Positions 49,138 to 62,000 of a stretch of DNA of 64,000 bases are shown one piece after another. Position numbers and translations under genes: made by a program. The stretch is from Mya arenaria (taxonomy: Eukaryota > Mollusca > Bivalvia > Myida > Myidae), in NCBI RefSeq assembly GCF_026914265.1, contig NC_069124.1, positions 6,474,213-6,538,212 on the forward strand. Reading direction: 5' to 3'. The stretch's first letter is position 1. Each line of letters begins with the position of its first letter. The notes beneath the pieces were generated by a model. That model worked only from the letters and a program-made list of their open reading frames with translations, did not search any database and was not told the origin of the DNA.

Positions 49138-51581
49138 ATGCCTCTCCACCCACCAGTTAAGTCTCCGAACATTGAAAAGCTTTTCAACTACCTTCAGAAG
49201 TCTCAGTGGCACAATGTTTCAGCCAGCTTCTCTGGTTTTGTCCGTAAGGAGTTTGAGGAAGACCTCACTAAACTCGAGGAGGATGAGGGGATGTACAGGG
49301 ATTTGAAGCTTATGATTGAATATGCAGAGATGGGACGGTTTAGCGAAGCGAGGAATTTGATGGATCCGGCGTTTAAGGAATATCAAGCGATTCTACATAA
49401 TCTAGACGAACTGCATTTAACGAAGGTAAGTAAACAATGAATCGACTTTTAAATCCTCGATATTGCAAGATACTCGACTATGTTTTATAAGTTTACAACA
49501 AAGTGGGATTCAATTGTTAGCATACTCAGGGGCGGACTCACGATTTGCGCGCCTAGCACGCCCCATCCTCCTTGATCCGTTTATGATATTCCCTTATGTT
49601 GTTTGCAATAATTTAACTTGAATGGGGGTAAATACTTTGGTAAAACTATCTAGAAACATAAAAAGCTCTGTTTAAGAATATACCTAGGTATTATATTACA
49701 TATAGCCCCTATTCGTTGATTTTTAAAGCACTGCTTTTTTGTCATAGTCTGCGAGACACAGAGCCCAGTACACTGATCGTTCCCATATGGAGCAGGCTCC
49801 TCCAACAAATCGCCAAGAGGTTTATAGTCCAGAGAAGCGACCACCACCGACTCCGAAGCAAATGCCAAATCCTGGCTACATGTCTCCTCAAAGACAACCA
49901 ATGTCTCCTTCAAGGCAACACCAGGTTTTTCTTTACTTGTTTTCTTAACGAAATGCATGGCCAATTGCTAACCTTAAAATCGCGTAATTTAATTACAAAC
50001 TGGAAGAACATCACGATATTCTTCGGTAGATCAAAATGACATCCTTTATACAACCATTTCATTGAACGGGTAAAACAAACCGTTAAAGTATGAAACAAAG
50101 AGGGTATCAAATAAAATATAACCCATCGTAGGAATGTTTTATTAATATTTTGCATTGTTCCTTATTAATATTTCAGGATCTTCCACAAGAGCGTGAAAAA
50201 ATTGAAAGTCCTTCCCCACAGTACCGACAAGAACAACAAAACCCTTACGACATTCACAGGGTATTTTGTTTTTATGATGTTCTTTACACATTTAAGTAAA
50301 ATTGTGGTTAGGTTTGCCTTGAGTATCTCTTGTTTGTTTCTCTTTTAGTATTTTAGATTTTGACATATGTGGTTCGGAGTAAGATTCGTGGCTTCTGTAT
50401 TTGTTTCTATTTCATTTTCAACTAATCCTACCAAAAATGCTTGTATGCTCAATTGACTACTGACACATATATTTGTTCAATATTTGCAGGAAAACTACGA
50501 TGGCCTCAGACTTAAATCGCCAGAGAAACAACCATACTCTCAATCGTCCAGACTACCTACACCAAATGACAGGCCAGTCCGTCCATCAAGCCATAAAAGC
50601 GATAAAGGTTCCGAGCCTGGACACTATAACAGTAACAATCAGATGGCCTCCTCAAAAGCGCTCTGGGGTAGAGAACATGGAGACAAGCCGAGCGAAAAAA
50701 TTGGAAGCAGCACATATCGACAAGAATTCCAAAAGATTCCGATGGAAAACAATGAAAGAGTTGACCGAGATAAGTATAGAGAGAACTTTGGGTCCCTGGC
50801 AGAACGAGACATATACAGAAGTGATGCAGATGACAGGATCGGCTCTTCTGAAAGTGCAAGGTTTGAAGGTTTATTTACATGGCTGGGGTTTTAGTAGAAA
50901 TAGTGATTTTTGTATCTATGTTTCGTTTTAGGATCATTGGATAAATGCGTTCAAAGAGATACCGCTCTTGTGCAAGGCACCAGCAGTGTTACACTTCCTA
51001 TTAATAATTGAACAGTTTCAAAATGTATCCGCATTCTTTAGATAAAGGAATAGATAAAACACATACATATTGTACACTATTGCTTTGAAAGACAATGTGT
51101 TATCAAATGAGCGATTCTCATAGTTTTGCTGCGTCCACTTACAGAAGACCCGGTCACCAAAAGCGGCACCCGGAAACACCAGACTACGACCAGCGACCCA
51201 GTGAACTAGCAAGAAAGTTCAAGTTGCTGTTTGATAATGAATGGAAAGATGCTTACGACGAAGTATGCGGGTTTTACGCTAAATCATCACAGTCTGCCCG
51301 GGAAAAAACAGCAAGGCATCTGCTGTGGATTGTTACGGTATGATTCGTTAAAAGCAATACTATCAAAATTGATAAATCAAAGTTTGCAAGCATTTGAAAA
51401 CAATGCCAATACCATCAACACCATAACCATCATCACCACAACCACCATCACCACAACCACAACCACCACCACCATCACCATAACCACCACCAACACCACC
51501 ACCATAACCACCACCACCACCATCACCACTACCACCACCACCACCACCACCACACCCACCACCACAACCGAAACCACCACC

Positions 51582-51612
<31 letters not shown>

Positions 51613-53943
51613 CCACCACCACCACCACCACCACCACCATCACCATAACCACCACCACGACCACCACCACCACCACTACCACATCCACCACCATCACCAC
51701 CACCACAACCACCACCACCACCACACCACCACCTCCACCAACACCACCACCACCACTACCACAACCATCACCATCACAACCACCACCACCACCAACACAA
51801 CCATCACCATCACCACCACCACCACCACCACCACCACCACCACAACCAACACCACCACCACAACCACCACCACCACCACCACCACCACCACCACTACTTA
51901 CAACAACAACAACAACAACAACAACCTTTAACCACCTGCAACAACTATATCGTGGATATTTCTAACGCGTTTGCCAACAGTTGAAGAGAGCTTTGCAAGC
52001 ATCACATACCAACGCAGCACACCTACCATTACCCCACGCTATGAAATGAATGTTAGTTTGAAATATAATAATTGTAATTGTTTTGCAGGTTATCCATACA
52101 ACTGTGGTATTGTTTTAAAAAAAGGTTAAACCGTTTGCATCATTATTCATGTAAACGTTTACAGGAGACTGCAATTATAGCAAACGATGTCGCCGAAAGA
52201 CAGTTGAAGGATCTGGAAAAGCATGCATTGGATGTGATGACCACTCCGGGATACAACGATGTAACAATTTTCGGAAAAAAATATTTTGAAAACTGCTACA
52301 AGGATATGCTGTACTGTCCGATTACTAAAACTAAAGAGACCTCCTTATTCAGTGTGTGTATATCACATACTTGTGTGCTTCCAGAACGTATTTATGATTT
52401 ACAAAATTTGACAGTCATAGAATTGTTGCAGTTTTCATTTTTGTTTGGTTTGCTTAAGCTTAGGCTAGATGATTGTGTTGTGTCGTCTGTTTCAGGAGGC
52501 TTGGCTTATAAACGATGATGTTGCAGAGAAGCAATTAAAAGATATTGAAAAGGCTACGCTTGGTCTTATGACTACGCCTGGTCCAGAACATGTAAAACAA
52601 AATTAAAATTCAAAGCACATCGATCATGCACATTGTTTCCATCATCAAACAAGAAATTACATATTGTTTTCTTACACACTTCAAAGTATTTTGTGATACT
52701 GACTATAAAGAGCCCCGTCTAAAATATGTTTCGATAAGTATTAATTATGATCGGGTAAACAAAGAGATAAACGAATCTTAAAAATGGATTATCTATAAGA
52801 CTAAAGCTTGCTTGTTATAATTCGTAATTTTGCGATATTGGAAGAAAATAACATATGTTTTATTCATAGAAGGCTGCTTGATTAACATTATTTTTAAATT
52901 AAAATTTAACCATTTTATAAACTTATCATGAATATGTTTTTTTACATTGGTTTTATATCTCATCACTTCTTTTTGCACAATTTCAATTAAACGTTTTCAT
53001 TGAAAGTTTTAATCAACTTTATAAATATACATGCGCTATATAAATATCAATAACTGATACAGCATTTAAACATATACGCGTTTTCAATAAAGTAGTTTTG
53101 TCGCTGAGTTATCAAAGGTAATCACAGACGAATGACACATTTAACGATTTTTATTTTATGGATTCTAAAATGTTTTTAGCATGTTGGTGGATACCCGCCA
53201 AGAAATCTGGGAGACACCATTCCAACCTCACGAAATCTTCTACTGAAATACCGCAAACAAACAGCCGTCCTTTCCATACCTTATATCAAACAGGTGACGA
53301 ATAAACGAATTCTTTAGTTCCTTTGTAGCTAAAGGGAAGTAATACAAACTAAATAATAAAAATGGGAATTATTAGTGATTTGTACAAAGAGTATCTATTC
53401 ACAATATTTCAAACACATATATTAAATTCAAATGTGGGACAGTGGATAAAACAAAAGTAGTATGTTATGAACACAACTAACACGAGCAATGCAAGATCTG
53501 AACTGCCAATACGAGTTTCTTAAAAAAATGAATACTCTCCCATGTTTTCAGTGTTACTAGTCAAACCTGAACCTATATAATAAACATGTATATCGTTTAT
53601 TCTTATATGTAGTTGATATTTATATACGTTACAGGAATGCCGTGACAAGGTAACAAGAACGCTTTTGGAGTCCTCACGATTTCCGAAGTCGTTTTTTGCG
53701 GACAGTTCCCGACTTGTCGCCTACATCCAGAAGTGCGCCGAACTAACGTGGATGATGTGTGTCCATGACCCTCCTATTGTTCTAGAATACATCACCAAGG
53801 AAACGGAGGGATCACGCTTTAATTTCGATCACTATATTGTGCATGAACAATCGGGAACAACGTATGATTATGGTGTGTGGCCAATGCTGAGATTGGGCAA
53901 AAAGGGTCAAATATTATCAAAAGGCTACGCAAAGGGCATCTGA
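49138..53943 (+). CDS. Gene H: Mieap C-terminal domain protein, class 2, with duplicated exon
   Basis: Exons: 49138-49425, 49748-49924, 50177-50260, 50490-50860, 51145-51337, 52165-52260, 52496-52591, 53180-53293, 53635-53943 (stop). Phases fit (0,0,0,2,0,0,0,0). Length is 575 residues with both copies of the duplicated exon, or 543 with one. Start is the ATG at 49138; the 288-base first exon is the class 2 helical domain (LMIEYAEMGRFSEARNLMD). A long disordered linker of three exons follows, rich in Pro/Gln then Ser/Arg/Asp. The core exon has LFDNEWKDAYDEV and LLWIVT. Exons 52165 and 52496 are both 32 codons, phase 0 to 0, about 56% identical (AERQLKDLEK and AEKQLKDIEK). The terminal exon has CAELTWMMCVHDPP, YGVWPMLRLGKKG and SKGYAKGI. 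AATAAA is at 54331-54336. Confidence 0.87.
51410..51930. repeat. (CCA)n microsatellite
   Basis: About 500 bases of CCA/ACC repeats with scattered ATC and AAC units, ending in a short CAA run. It is in intron 5 of gene H, 70 bases after a splice donor. The poly-Thr/Pro and poly-Val ORFs it creates on the two strands are not genes. Confidence 0.97.
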
Positions 53944-54762
53944 AGACTCTGAATGCAGGGACTTGTAAAATATACTAGATATTCAGACACAAAATATATA
54001 GACAATTGTTACTAGCGATTTCTATTTAACTGTCCCATGTAAACTAAAAATGTGTATTTCGCAGTTTTAATCATATGCCAATAACTGTTATTATATTGAC
54101 ATCCAGAACTTGTTTTAGAAGACGGCATGCAATGCTTTATTTTCAGTAGAATTATACCTTGCTTGTTTTCATTTAAGTAGTGATGTGTTAGTGTTTGGTT
54201 AGAACAGTCTAGCTTTCTATTATGTTATCATCGTATTGTCTTTGTTATGTGTTTGTATTTTGCTATTTATTTAACTTTCACCACTGTCATCGAGCAATAT
54301 CTGTGATACTTGTAAATATCCTTTTAGATTAATAAACGCGTTTGAAAAAGTTTTCGTTTTCATTATTATGTTCGGACAAGCTTTTATCATTTGGAGTAAA
54401 TGTACGTTCAATGTTTATCTGATAGGTTTAATTTCGCTGTTTGGCAGAGCTTACAAAACCGAAATAAAATATGAATATTAGAATCAAAGCACACTTAATA
54501 ACCGTTTGAGCTACACACCTATAAAAAGATTAATAACACAAAGAATGCGTTCACTGTTCCGTTTACTAGCGCCTATTGTGTTTGTAATGGCAGTGATATC
54601 CGTCTTTACTATTTACCAATGTAATCGTGAATAAACACGAATACCATAACATGTAATGCAATTTTAAAACTACGTGTCTTAAATAAAATTATAATATTAA
54701 TGAAATAGTTAAAACAAGTGTTAAAGTTTGGTGAGACATTCACAGTTACGACAGGTATCAAA
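53944..54762. other. Short intergenic region between genes H and I
   Basis: About 820 bases, AT-rich, containing the H 3' UTR and poly(A) signal and, by position, the promoter of gene I. Nothing else seen. Confidence 0.5.
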
Positions 54763-57621
54763 ATGACATCAAAATCGTGCATTCACAAGCTAATGTTTTA
54801 TATGCAAAGCAAGGAAATGTTCAAGCTCACCCCACAGTTGTGTCGACTAGCCAAAGAGGAGTACCAAGAAACAATGTCAAAGCTGCCATCGGACGTTAAG
54901 AGTGACTCCAGTTTCAATAAAGTATTGCAACTGATTGAACACGTGGAGAACTCCGAGTTTGCACTTGCGGTTGAGATGCTTGGGGATGCGTACAAAGAAC
55001 ATGAAGAAATGATGAGTTACACTCCAAAGAAACCTAAAAAGACCATTGAGGTAATATAATACAATTTAATCGGCTTGCTAGAAATCGCAAAATACTTATA
55101 TAAGATTTGTATGGTATTGCATTATACAGTTTAACTCATTGCTTGCAATGTTGGTTCGTACATATAAGATACTGAATCGACAAGGTGTGTACGAATCTTT
55201 TGCATAGTTTTAATTTTGCAACAAATCGAGTTGTGTGATTCAAAAAGGAAAGTGGTATACCTAAGTATATCTATACCATTATTCCATTATTATAATCTTT
55301 TAAAACTTACAATACGTTTCTCTTTTTCTACTAAACCATAGAGAGAGGAGTCGCCGTCGATATTCGAGGAGGGCTGGCAGCCTCCGGTGCGCCCTGGAGA
55401 TCCACCAACGCCACCGGCGGTGCAACACAACTTGAACGAGGACGATAGTAGGAACTGGCATAATCAATCTCCCGTCGTCGTCCGCGAGTACAAGAAACCC
55501 GAGAAAGAAGGAACTGATGAAACTGATGGAGAAAAGTCAGTTGAACGTGCAGATTTTTATGTTTGCTTAGCTGTGTATTCTGTTCTTGTAATGGGTCTAT
55601 AATTAAGTTTTAGTGCTAACGGAATACTTGTAGACGTTTTTTTTTCTTATTGGCTAAAATCTGAACGGTAATTGTAAATGTACCCCTCACCTTAGTACAA
55701 GGTGAATTGTATTAACAAATTTGGGTGAGTGACAAAATGCATTGTAAATAATTTGTTAAAGAAGTGAGCCACGAACAAAATATTTATTTTGAGTCATTGA
55801 TATTATAATCGAATCACGTTTAGAGTGTATCTCTGAATTATTACTGACCGTGGAACGTTTAGCAATCAACGTTGTGTCATCATGGATGCAACCACATGCG
55901 TTGTCTCGTCTGATATTGAGTGTGTATCTTTTTCACTATCTTTGCCATTTGCTTAAATCGCAATTCATTGATTAACTACCGAGTGCTTTGTCCTGAATCT
56001 AATCTTTAATTATTCATGTCTCATTCAGGGCTGTTTACGTGACAACGCTAATACGCACCGGCGACGACATGAAACCTGGATACGAAACAGTGTATTCATC
56101 AAATAGCCCAGCCACATTGGCCGATAGGTTTACAGATCTGTACAAGGCCGAATGGAAGTCTGCACATGACGAATTAGCTCATGTACTTGGGGACAAGCAG
56201 GCAGTCAGACATCTTCTATGGATTGTAGCAGTATGTTATATACATTAAACGTAGTTATTGCACTTTATTTGATCAGGATAATGTTTCTTACAGACGTTTC
56301 AGTGATGGTTTTCTGTAAAATAAAATAAATTTATTCTCATTTCAGAAATCGTCTATAATTTGCGCTAGCCTAGCAACACAGCAGATTCAAGATATAGAAA
56401 CCTCGGTGACGGGTGTAATGGTATCAAGAGATCCCTTGAATAAGGTGAATCATGGTATTGTGTTAATTTGGTATCATCTAGACAAACACATGTGGAAATA
56501 ACGTTTATATGTTTTTAGAAAACTGCAGTTGATTACATATTGATAGTTGTTTTATAATTGCAGAAGTCATTATTTGACGACGCTCTAGCTAAATCAAACG
56601 AAGAAATAGTTTCAAAAACTCGAGGGATGCTTATAGACTATCGACGGGAATTGGCGAAGTTATCTGTTCCAATGTTACAAAAGGTATGTAATATGGACGA
56701 ATACACTAGGGAGGTTTGTATACGTTATGTGGACTGATACGTTAGAGCGGATTAAATATGCTATTCACGTGAACCCTAGAACACACATTTTTTGACTGAG
56801 ATATTGGAATACAAAAAAAAAACAATATTATAACAATACGTATACGTATATACACAATGCGTTTTATTTTTCAAAAAATATGTAAAACAAGCTATGACTG
56901 CCTGCGCACAAGGCACAAAACCTCGCAAGATGAAACCATCACCCTTTGTTCTCCAAACGGCTTATTTTTCGCAGACAACGTCACATTACAGGACTAACAC
57001 TGACCTGTTATGTTACGCAGTAATTCTTATCATTTTGACCTTTTAATGATATTTTATAACACATGGAGGATAACTGTGTAAAATTTAAAACGGTGAACAA
57101 TATCAAGTTTATATTTTCACTGTTTGAAACAGTGAAATATCAATTTTATTTCACTAATAAATCTCTATTAACCATCAGAAAGAATAAAATAATATACACA
57201 CTTTCGAGTAAATTGCTTAAATAAAAGAATGGTAAACAAACAGCAACGAAATTAATTTTACAAAGGGAGTACAAATCTTGTACATATAAAGCTCTCATGT
57301 TATAAATTTTGACTTTAGGAAATACGCCGTGCAATCGCAGCTGAACTGGGAACATCTCTTCCTCGACGATTTACTGGCATTGGAAACCATTTCACATCCT
57401 ATGCCGAGAAATGCATCGCAATAGTCTGGCTGATGTACGTGCATGATCCTCCTATGCATTTAGAATGGTTGACAAGGGATCAGGAAGGCACCGACTTCAA
57501 AGTGGACCTTTACTTGCCCTACACAAGACCTGGAACGTTGTTTGATTATTGTGTATGGCCTGTGGTCAGGCTGCACCGGAATGGGCCCATTCTTTGTAAA
57601 GGTGTTGCTCAAGGGAGATGA
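54763..57621 (+). CDS. Gene I: complete Mieap C-terminal domain protein, class 2
   Basis: Exons: 54763-55050, 55342-55535, 56029-56230, 56346-56444, 56564-56683, 57319-57621 (stop); phases 0,2,0,0,0; 401 residues. Start is the ATG at 54763, which makes exon 1 exactly 288 bases like that of H. Residues 1-96 are the class 2 helical domain (KVLQLIEHVENSEFALAVEM). A single linker exon of 194 bases is acidic and Pro-rich (PGDPPTPPAVQHN). The core exon has LYKAEWKSAHDELAHVL and LLWIVA. Two helical exons follow. The terminal exon has CIAIVWLMYVHDPP, YCVWPVVRLHRNG and CKGVAQGR, the most canonical Mieap end in the window along with that of J. It is the most compact gene of the cluster and has no repeat array. 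AATAAA lies at 57741-57746. Confidence 0.9.
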
Positions 57622-59020
57622 TGACTTTTATAAAATTGAAATCTGTGTTTCAAAACCATTCACTTAACATAAGACCACTCCTAATGGGTGTTTCGATCGA
57701 CGGATTTGTTTGATTGATTAATAGTGTTACAATATTTAGAAATAAATGATGAATTGATTGTGCAAAAAGGCAAAAGTTTGAATATAATATGTTATATGAT
57801 GTTTTATGATATTGCTTTGCAACATAATAGAAAATAGAAACACAGGTCAATTCAACAAAATAGTATTATGCACCAGTCAATTGTAACCTAACCGCCCCCC
57901 CCCAGGTCCGGGGAATAGCGGGGACTTTGACTTTTGGTCCAGCCGACCCCGCCTAAAATCCCCGCCCTGCGGAGACAAACAGATGGTAAAATCCCCGCCA
58001 AATGCCCCCGCACCCCAAGAACCCTAGGTATGGCCCATTCCCAGCTATATTTAAGCGAAGACTAAACCACCACATTCACCCGGCACTGCGGGGCCACCAG
58101 AAAGGTAAAAACACGGCCAATTTCCCCGGCTATCCCCGGTATACCCCCGTCCCTGGGGGTGGGGGGGGGGGGCGTGGTTACAATTGACTGGTGCATTACA
58201 TTACCATTTACCGCTCATGCCATTCTGACTTTCTATGATCTTGAAGCAGTCGAAAATTGAATAATGAAATATTTCTAATATTACATGAAACGTTTAACTG
58301 GTTAAAGTTCACTAAATGTTGGTGTTTAGGTTGCTTGAAAATGGTTCGTTCATATCTGCATTCTTCAAAAATTGTCTTCGGGCGAGGACACGCTGTCAGC
58401 TCCCATCTAATAAAACACCTTCAAATGTCGACAGCTAAAGTAAAACGGGTGTACATTTCATTATGCTTCAGACACACCCCTGCACGCGCTGCTCAAGGTA
58501 TTATTGTAATATAGTTGTATCTTCCTTATCAAATAAATATAATTCAAGAAAAAATAAAAACGATACGAAACTTTGGGGTCACCCTTTTATACAATATTAG
58601 ACATACATACGTACGACTCGATATTAAAATCATATTTAAAAAAAATATTGTTTAAGATAGTGTGTAAAGGTATTTTTTTCAACTGACAGGAAACGATAAT
58701 ACAGCACGCACTTTCAAGCAATGCATAAGTTTAATTGTCGCCCTTTGATAAGTTCGATTAGTTTAAACATATATGTATAATTTGCAAATTGTTTTAAATG
58801 GGTTTATTATCCCTCTATGTTACGTTTAATTTATCATATATTTGACTCCGGTGTAATTGAACTTTAAAATAGCAGTATTTATTCAAAACATATTTTTCAC
58901 GGCTGAAGTTTTATTTACAGTAACAAGGAAGTAAATTCAAATTGATTTCTACGTAAAGTTTACTTGACTACAGTGTTTTGTTTATGACGGACTGAATGTG
59001 AACTATATATTTGTATAAAA
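57622..59020. other. Intergenic region between genes I and J
   Basis: Contains the I 3' UTR, the GC-rich MITE at 57869-58195, and AT-rich DNA leading to gene J. The ORF at 58257-58514 has no family likeness and is not called. Confidence 0.5.
57869..58195. mobile_element. GC-rich MITE
   Basis: A 327 bp element with inverted ends: TGCACCAGTCAATTGTAACC at the left and its complement ending at 58195. It is flanked by TTA on both sides (57866-57868, 58196-58198). The interior is GC-rich, with C and G runs just inside the ends (CCCCCCCCC near 57893, GGGGGGGGGG near 58161), which also pair with each other. A TTA duplication would fit PIF/Harbinger-type MITEs, but the termini are not diagnostic. No transposase. 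The small ORF inside is a by-product. Confidence 0.85.
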
Positions 59021-62000
59021 ATGGACACACATATTGAGCAGCTATTAGAATATATACTTAAGGGCAGTGAACACGAGGTGCATAAACATCTCCCTGCAGC
59101 AAAGCAGGAACGCGATGAAATAAAGCAATTGGTAGGAACACAGGAATCATCACAAACAGAGGCATATGGCAAGTTAAAAGTATGGTTGGAACAGTTGGAA
59201 CAGGGAAAGGAAATATTTCGTGGAAAGGCGACACAGACTCTTCAAGTGTTCCGAGACCATCTAAAACCACTTCTAAAGGTATATATAATATATTATTAAT
59301 TCTAACTTCTTTACATTTTCGCGAAAAATAACAATACTAACGGGGACACATCTGGATGTTTCGAAGTCGAGTCGGTGTCTTTATTGAACCATTTTAGCAC
59401 TAATAAATATAAACAATTCTACTTCATACAAGACATAAATCATAGCACTGTCAGCAAGTTAGAAATATTCAAAGATATTTTGATAGAATGTCAAAATAAA
59501 TACAAGATTCATGACTATCCATGTATTAATAAAGCAATCACATTTCATGTCTATTACATACGATATTGCACAATTCCGTCAAGTTGTTAGTGTTTAGTAA
59601 GGTTTATAGAAAAATAAATGGCATAGACATACGATTATACAATATAAAACAAGTAAAGTTTACATTAAACGCCTACGAAGTCCAAGAGACTCTTCCCAAT
59701 TAATTCTCAATCACTATCTTTTTAGTGAATACTGTTCATGCTGAATATGAATAAAAGTAAACAAAATATAAATATAACATTAAATATAAAGATCAGTTAG
59801 CAATTAACGCTATTATTAAAACCATTCCATTGAAGTCTAGAACCAGATACTCGTACATACATAATTCATTCTAAAAATCAACCAAATGCAACATTAGATT
59901 TCTAACAATTTAAGAATATCTAATACAATAAATGCGAACAATACCGACGCTATAATTAAATAATCTAATTAAAAGCACAACCGTCAAAACTATTCAACAT
60001 GCACATTATCAATGCAATGATTGAACTGAATGATCAAGGGGAAACAATAACGTAAGGTACAGTCGACAGGCAAAATTAATCTAAGATAAACATAGGAATT
60101 ATGTCCCTTAAACTTCTTATCGCGGCTACAATTTTACCATCAATCAGCCTACACAACAGGGACCAATAAAACACAAACACCGTTCGATAATGCATCTATA
60201 GCAATTTGATAATCGTAAGGTAACTTTTTGAGATAGATCTTAATTGAATTACTTCTACGGGATTACTCTATGAATTCTGTTTAATAATACTGATGAGAAT
60301 GTAATAGCTAGCAACGCAATTCAATGCAGATCATATATTGCGAATCTTATACACCAAAACAGAACATAGAAGAACAAAGGCACTACACAGATACAACACG
60401 AGCATCAGACCATGATACTGACAACAGAAGGTCATTTAAAGCGTCCAATCCAATCGAGCGCAATCGCGAAGTCTCAGAGGCAATACAGAAAGCCGAACAA
60501 GAAAAGAACATTATTGAGAGGAGGTATATTTAAATGTCTTTTCTGTTTGCATTGATTGAGTTTTTAATTCAATCAATGGCATCATTACGTCTTCAAGCGA
60601 AGCCAACTCCGGCAGAAATTACGCAATGCAGCACACTTCAGCAAAATAGCTGATGCATTTAAATATCTCTTAATGTTAGTTAGTTCATACTTAATGACAC
60701 AGTTTCCAAGTTCTTACAGTACAACAAGAACATCAAAGACGAGTACACATTTAAGATACGAAAGTGACAATGAGTGGGATAGTTTAAGAAACTACGGACT
60801 GAAATATGAATTTATACTATATGTGCAGTGAATTTCTTTGATTATAGCAAACGCGCAGGCCAAGCTCTAAGACATAACAATCCTGATATCGCCGATCTCA
60901 GCGACACGAATCGTCCCACCAAAATTGCTGAGAGGTTTTCCGAGCTTTACGACAACGAGTGGACGGAAGCATTTGAAAAGTTATCGAAGAATAAGATAAC
61001 TGATAAAAAAGCAATAGGGCTTCTTTTGCATATTGTTCAGGTAATTAAGAATATGAATAATTTCATCTCATCAAACTGTCCTTTAGATTTATTTGTCAAT
61101 GGCTATAAATTACTAAACCTGTTTTGATTTGTATGGATAGCTTCTTAACAATATATATATAAATTTTTGTAGAGTACCAACACATTTTGTAAAGAGCAAG
61201 CGGAAACGATGATTACTTCGATGATTAGTTCGTTTAACCAGGTAATGTGTGCGGGAACGATACGGTAGGTTCCTATTTGCGTACGTCAGTGCTTGTTAAA
61301 TATTACATACTTGTTTAATTATGAATGTAATTAACTTTTCGTAAAACGTATACATTTTGAACAAAAAACGTAGTTTTGTTAAACATACCATTACTATGAA
61401 GTAAATTTTCAGTTAACAATTTAATTTGTACTAACCTATCTATTATAAAGTTAGAGTCGTAGAAAGAATCAATAGCGAAACATATAGTAAGAGATGACAG
61501 AACTAAAAATTGTTAACTTATAGTGGAGATGTCGAATTGCTTTTATAACATTTTTATGTTTCATGTTGTATTTTACTAAGTAATCATGCGAGTCGCTTCT
61601 TCACGAACACGTATACAGTCAAAATACTAAGGTTTACAGCTACGGCAATGGAAATTACGCGATGCTCATGGTGGATACCGGAAACAGTTAATGCTTCATT
61701 TAATACGTAATTCTAATATCCATCTTTGTTGTCGAACGAGGTTGTATGTCTCTTGTTTAGTGGCATTCGGATCGTGATCCTTGTGCTTTTAAACATAATT
61801 TTGGTTAAATAGAGGTTGTCCATGAAGTCTCTATTGCATTATCACTAAATTAAGATTAATCTTTGAATATTTCATTGCTCAAACTGTTTACAGCTCATGA
61901 AAAGATAAGAGAGTGAAATGGTTTTTGTCAAATATGTGTTAAGATTTCTCGCTCTGCAGCAATATAATCAATACATAATACAGCTTGATCATCATATATA

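Noticed and set aside
50473-50931. 152-codon ORF overlapping the gene H linker
   Set aside because: The overlapping frame starting at 50490 is the one that joins the neighbouring exons in phase; this one is a shadow.
51231-51965. Poly-Thr/Pro ORF of 244 codons and poly-Val ORFs on the other strand
   Set aside because: CCA microsatellite in an intron of gene H.
58002-58187. 61-codon ORF in GC-rich DNA
   Set aside because: Lies wholly inside the MITE at 57869-58195.
60720-60827. Possible extra exon in gene J encoding SDNEWDSL, with phase-compatible ends
   Set aside because: Its only donor would leave a 20-base intron before the core exon at 60848, too short for normal splicing; may be an old core-exon scrap.
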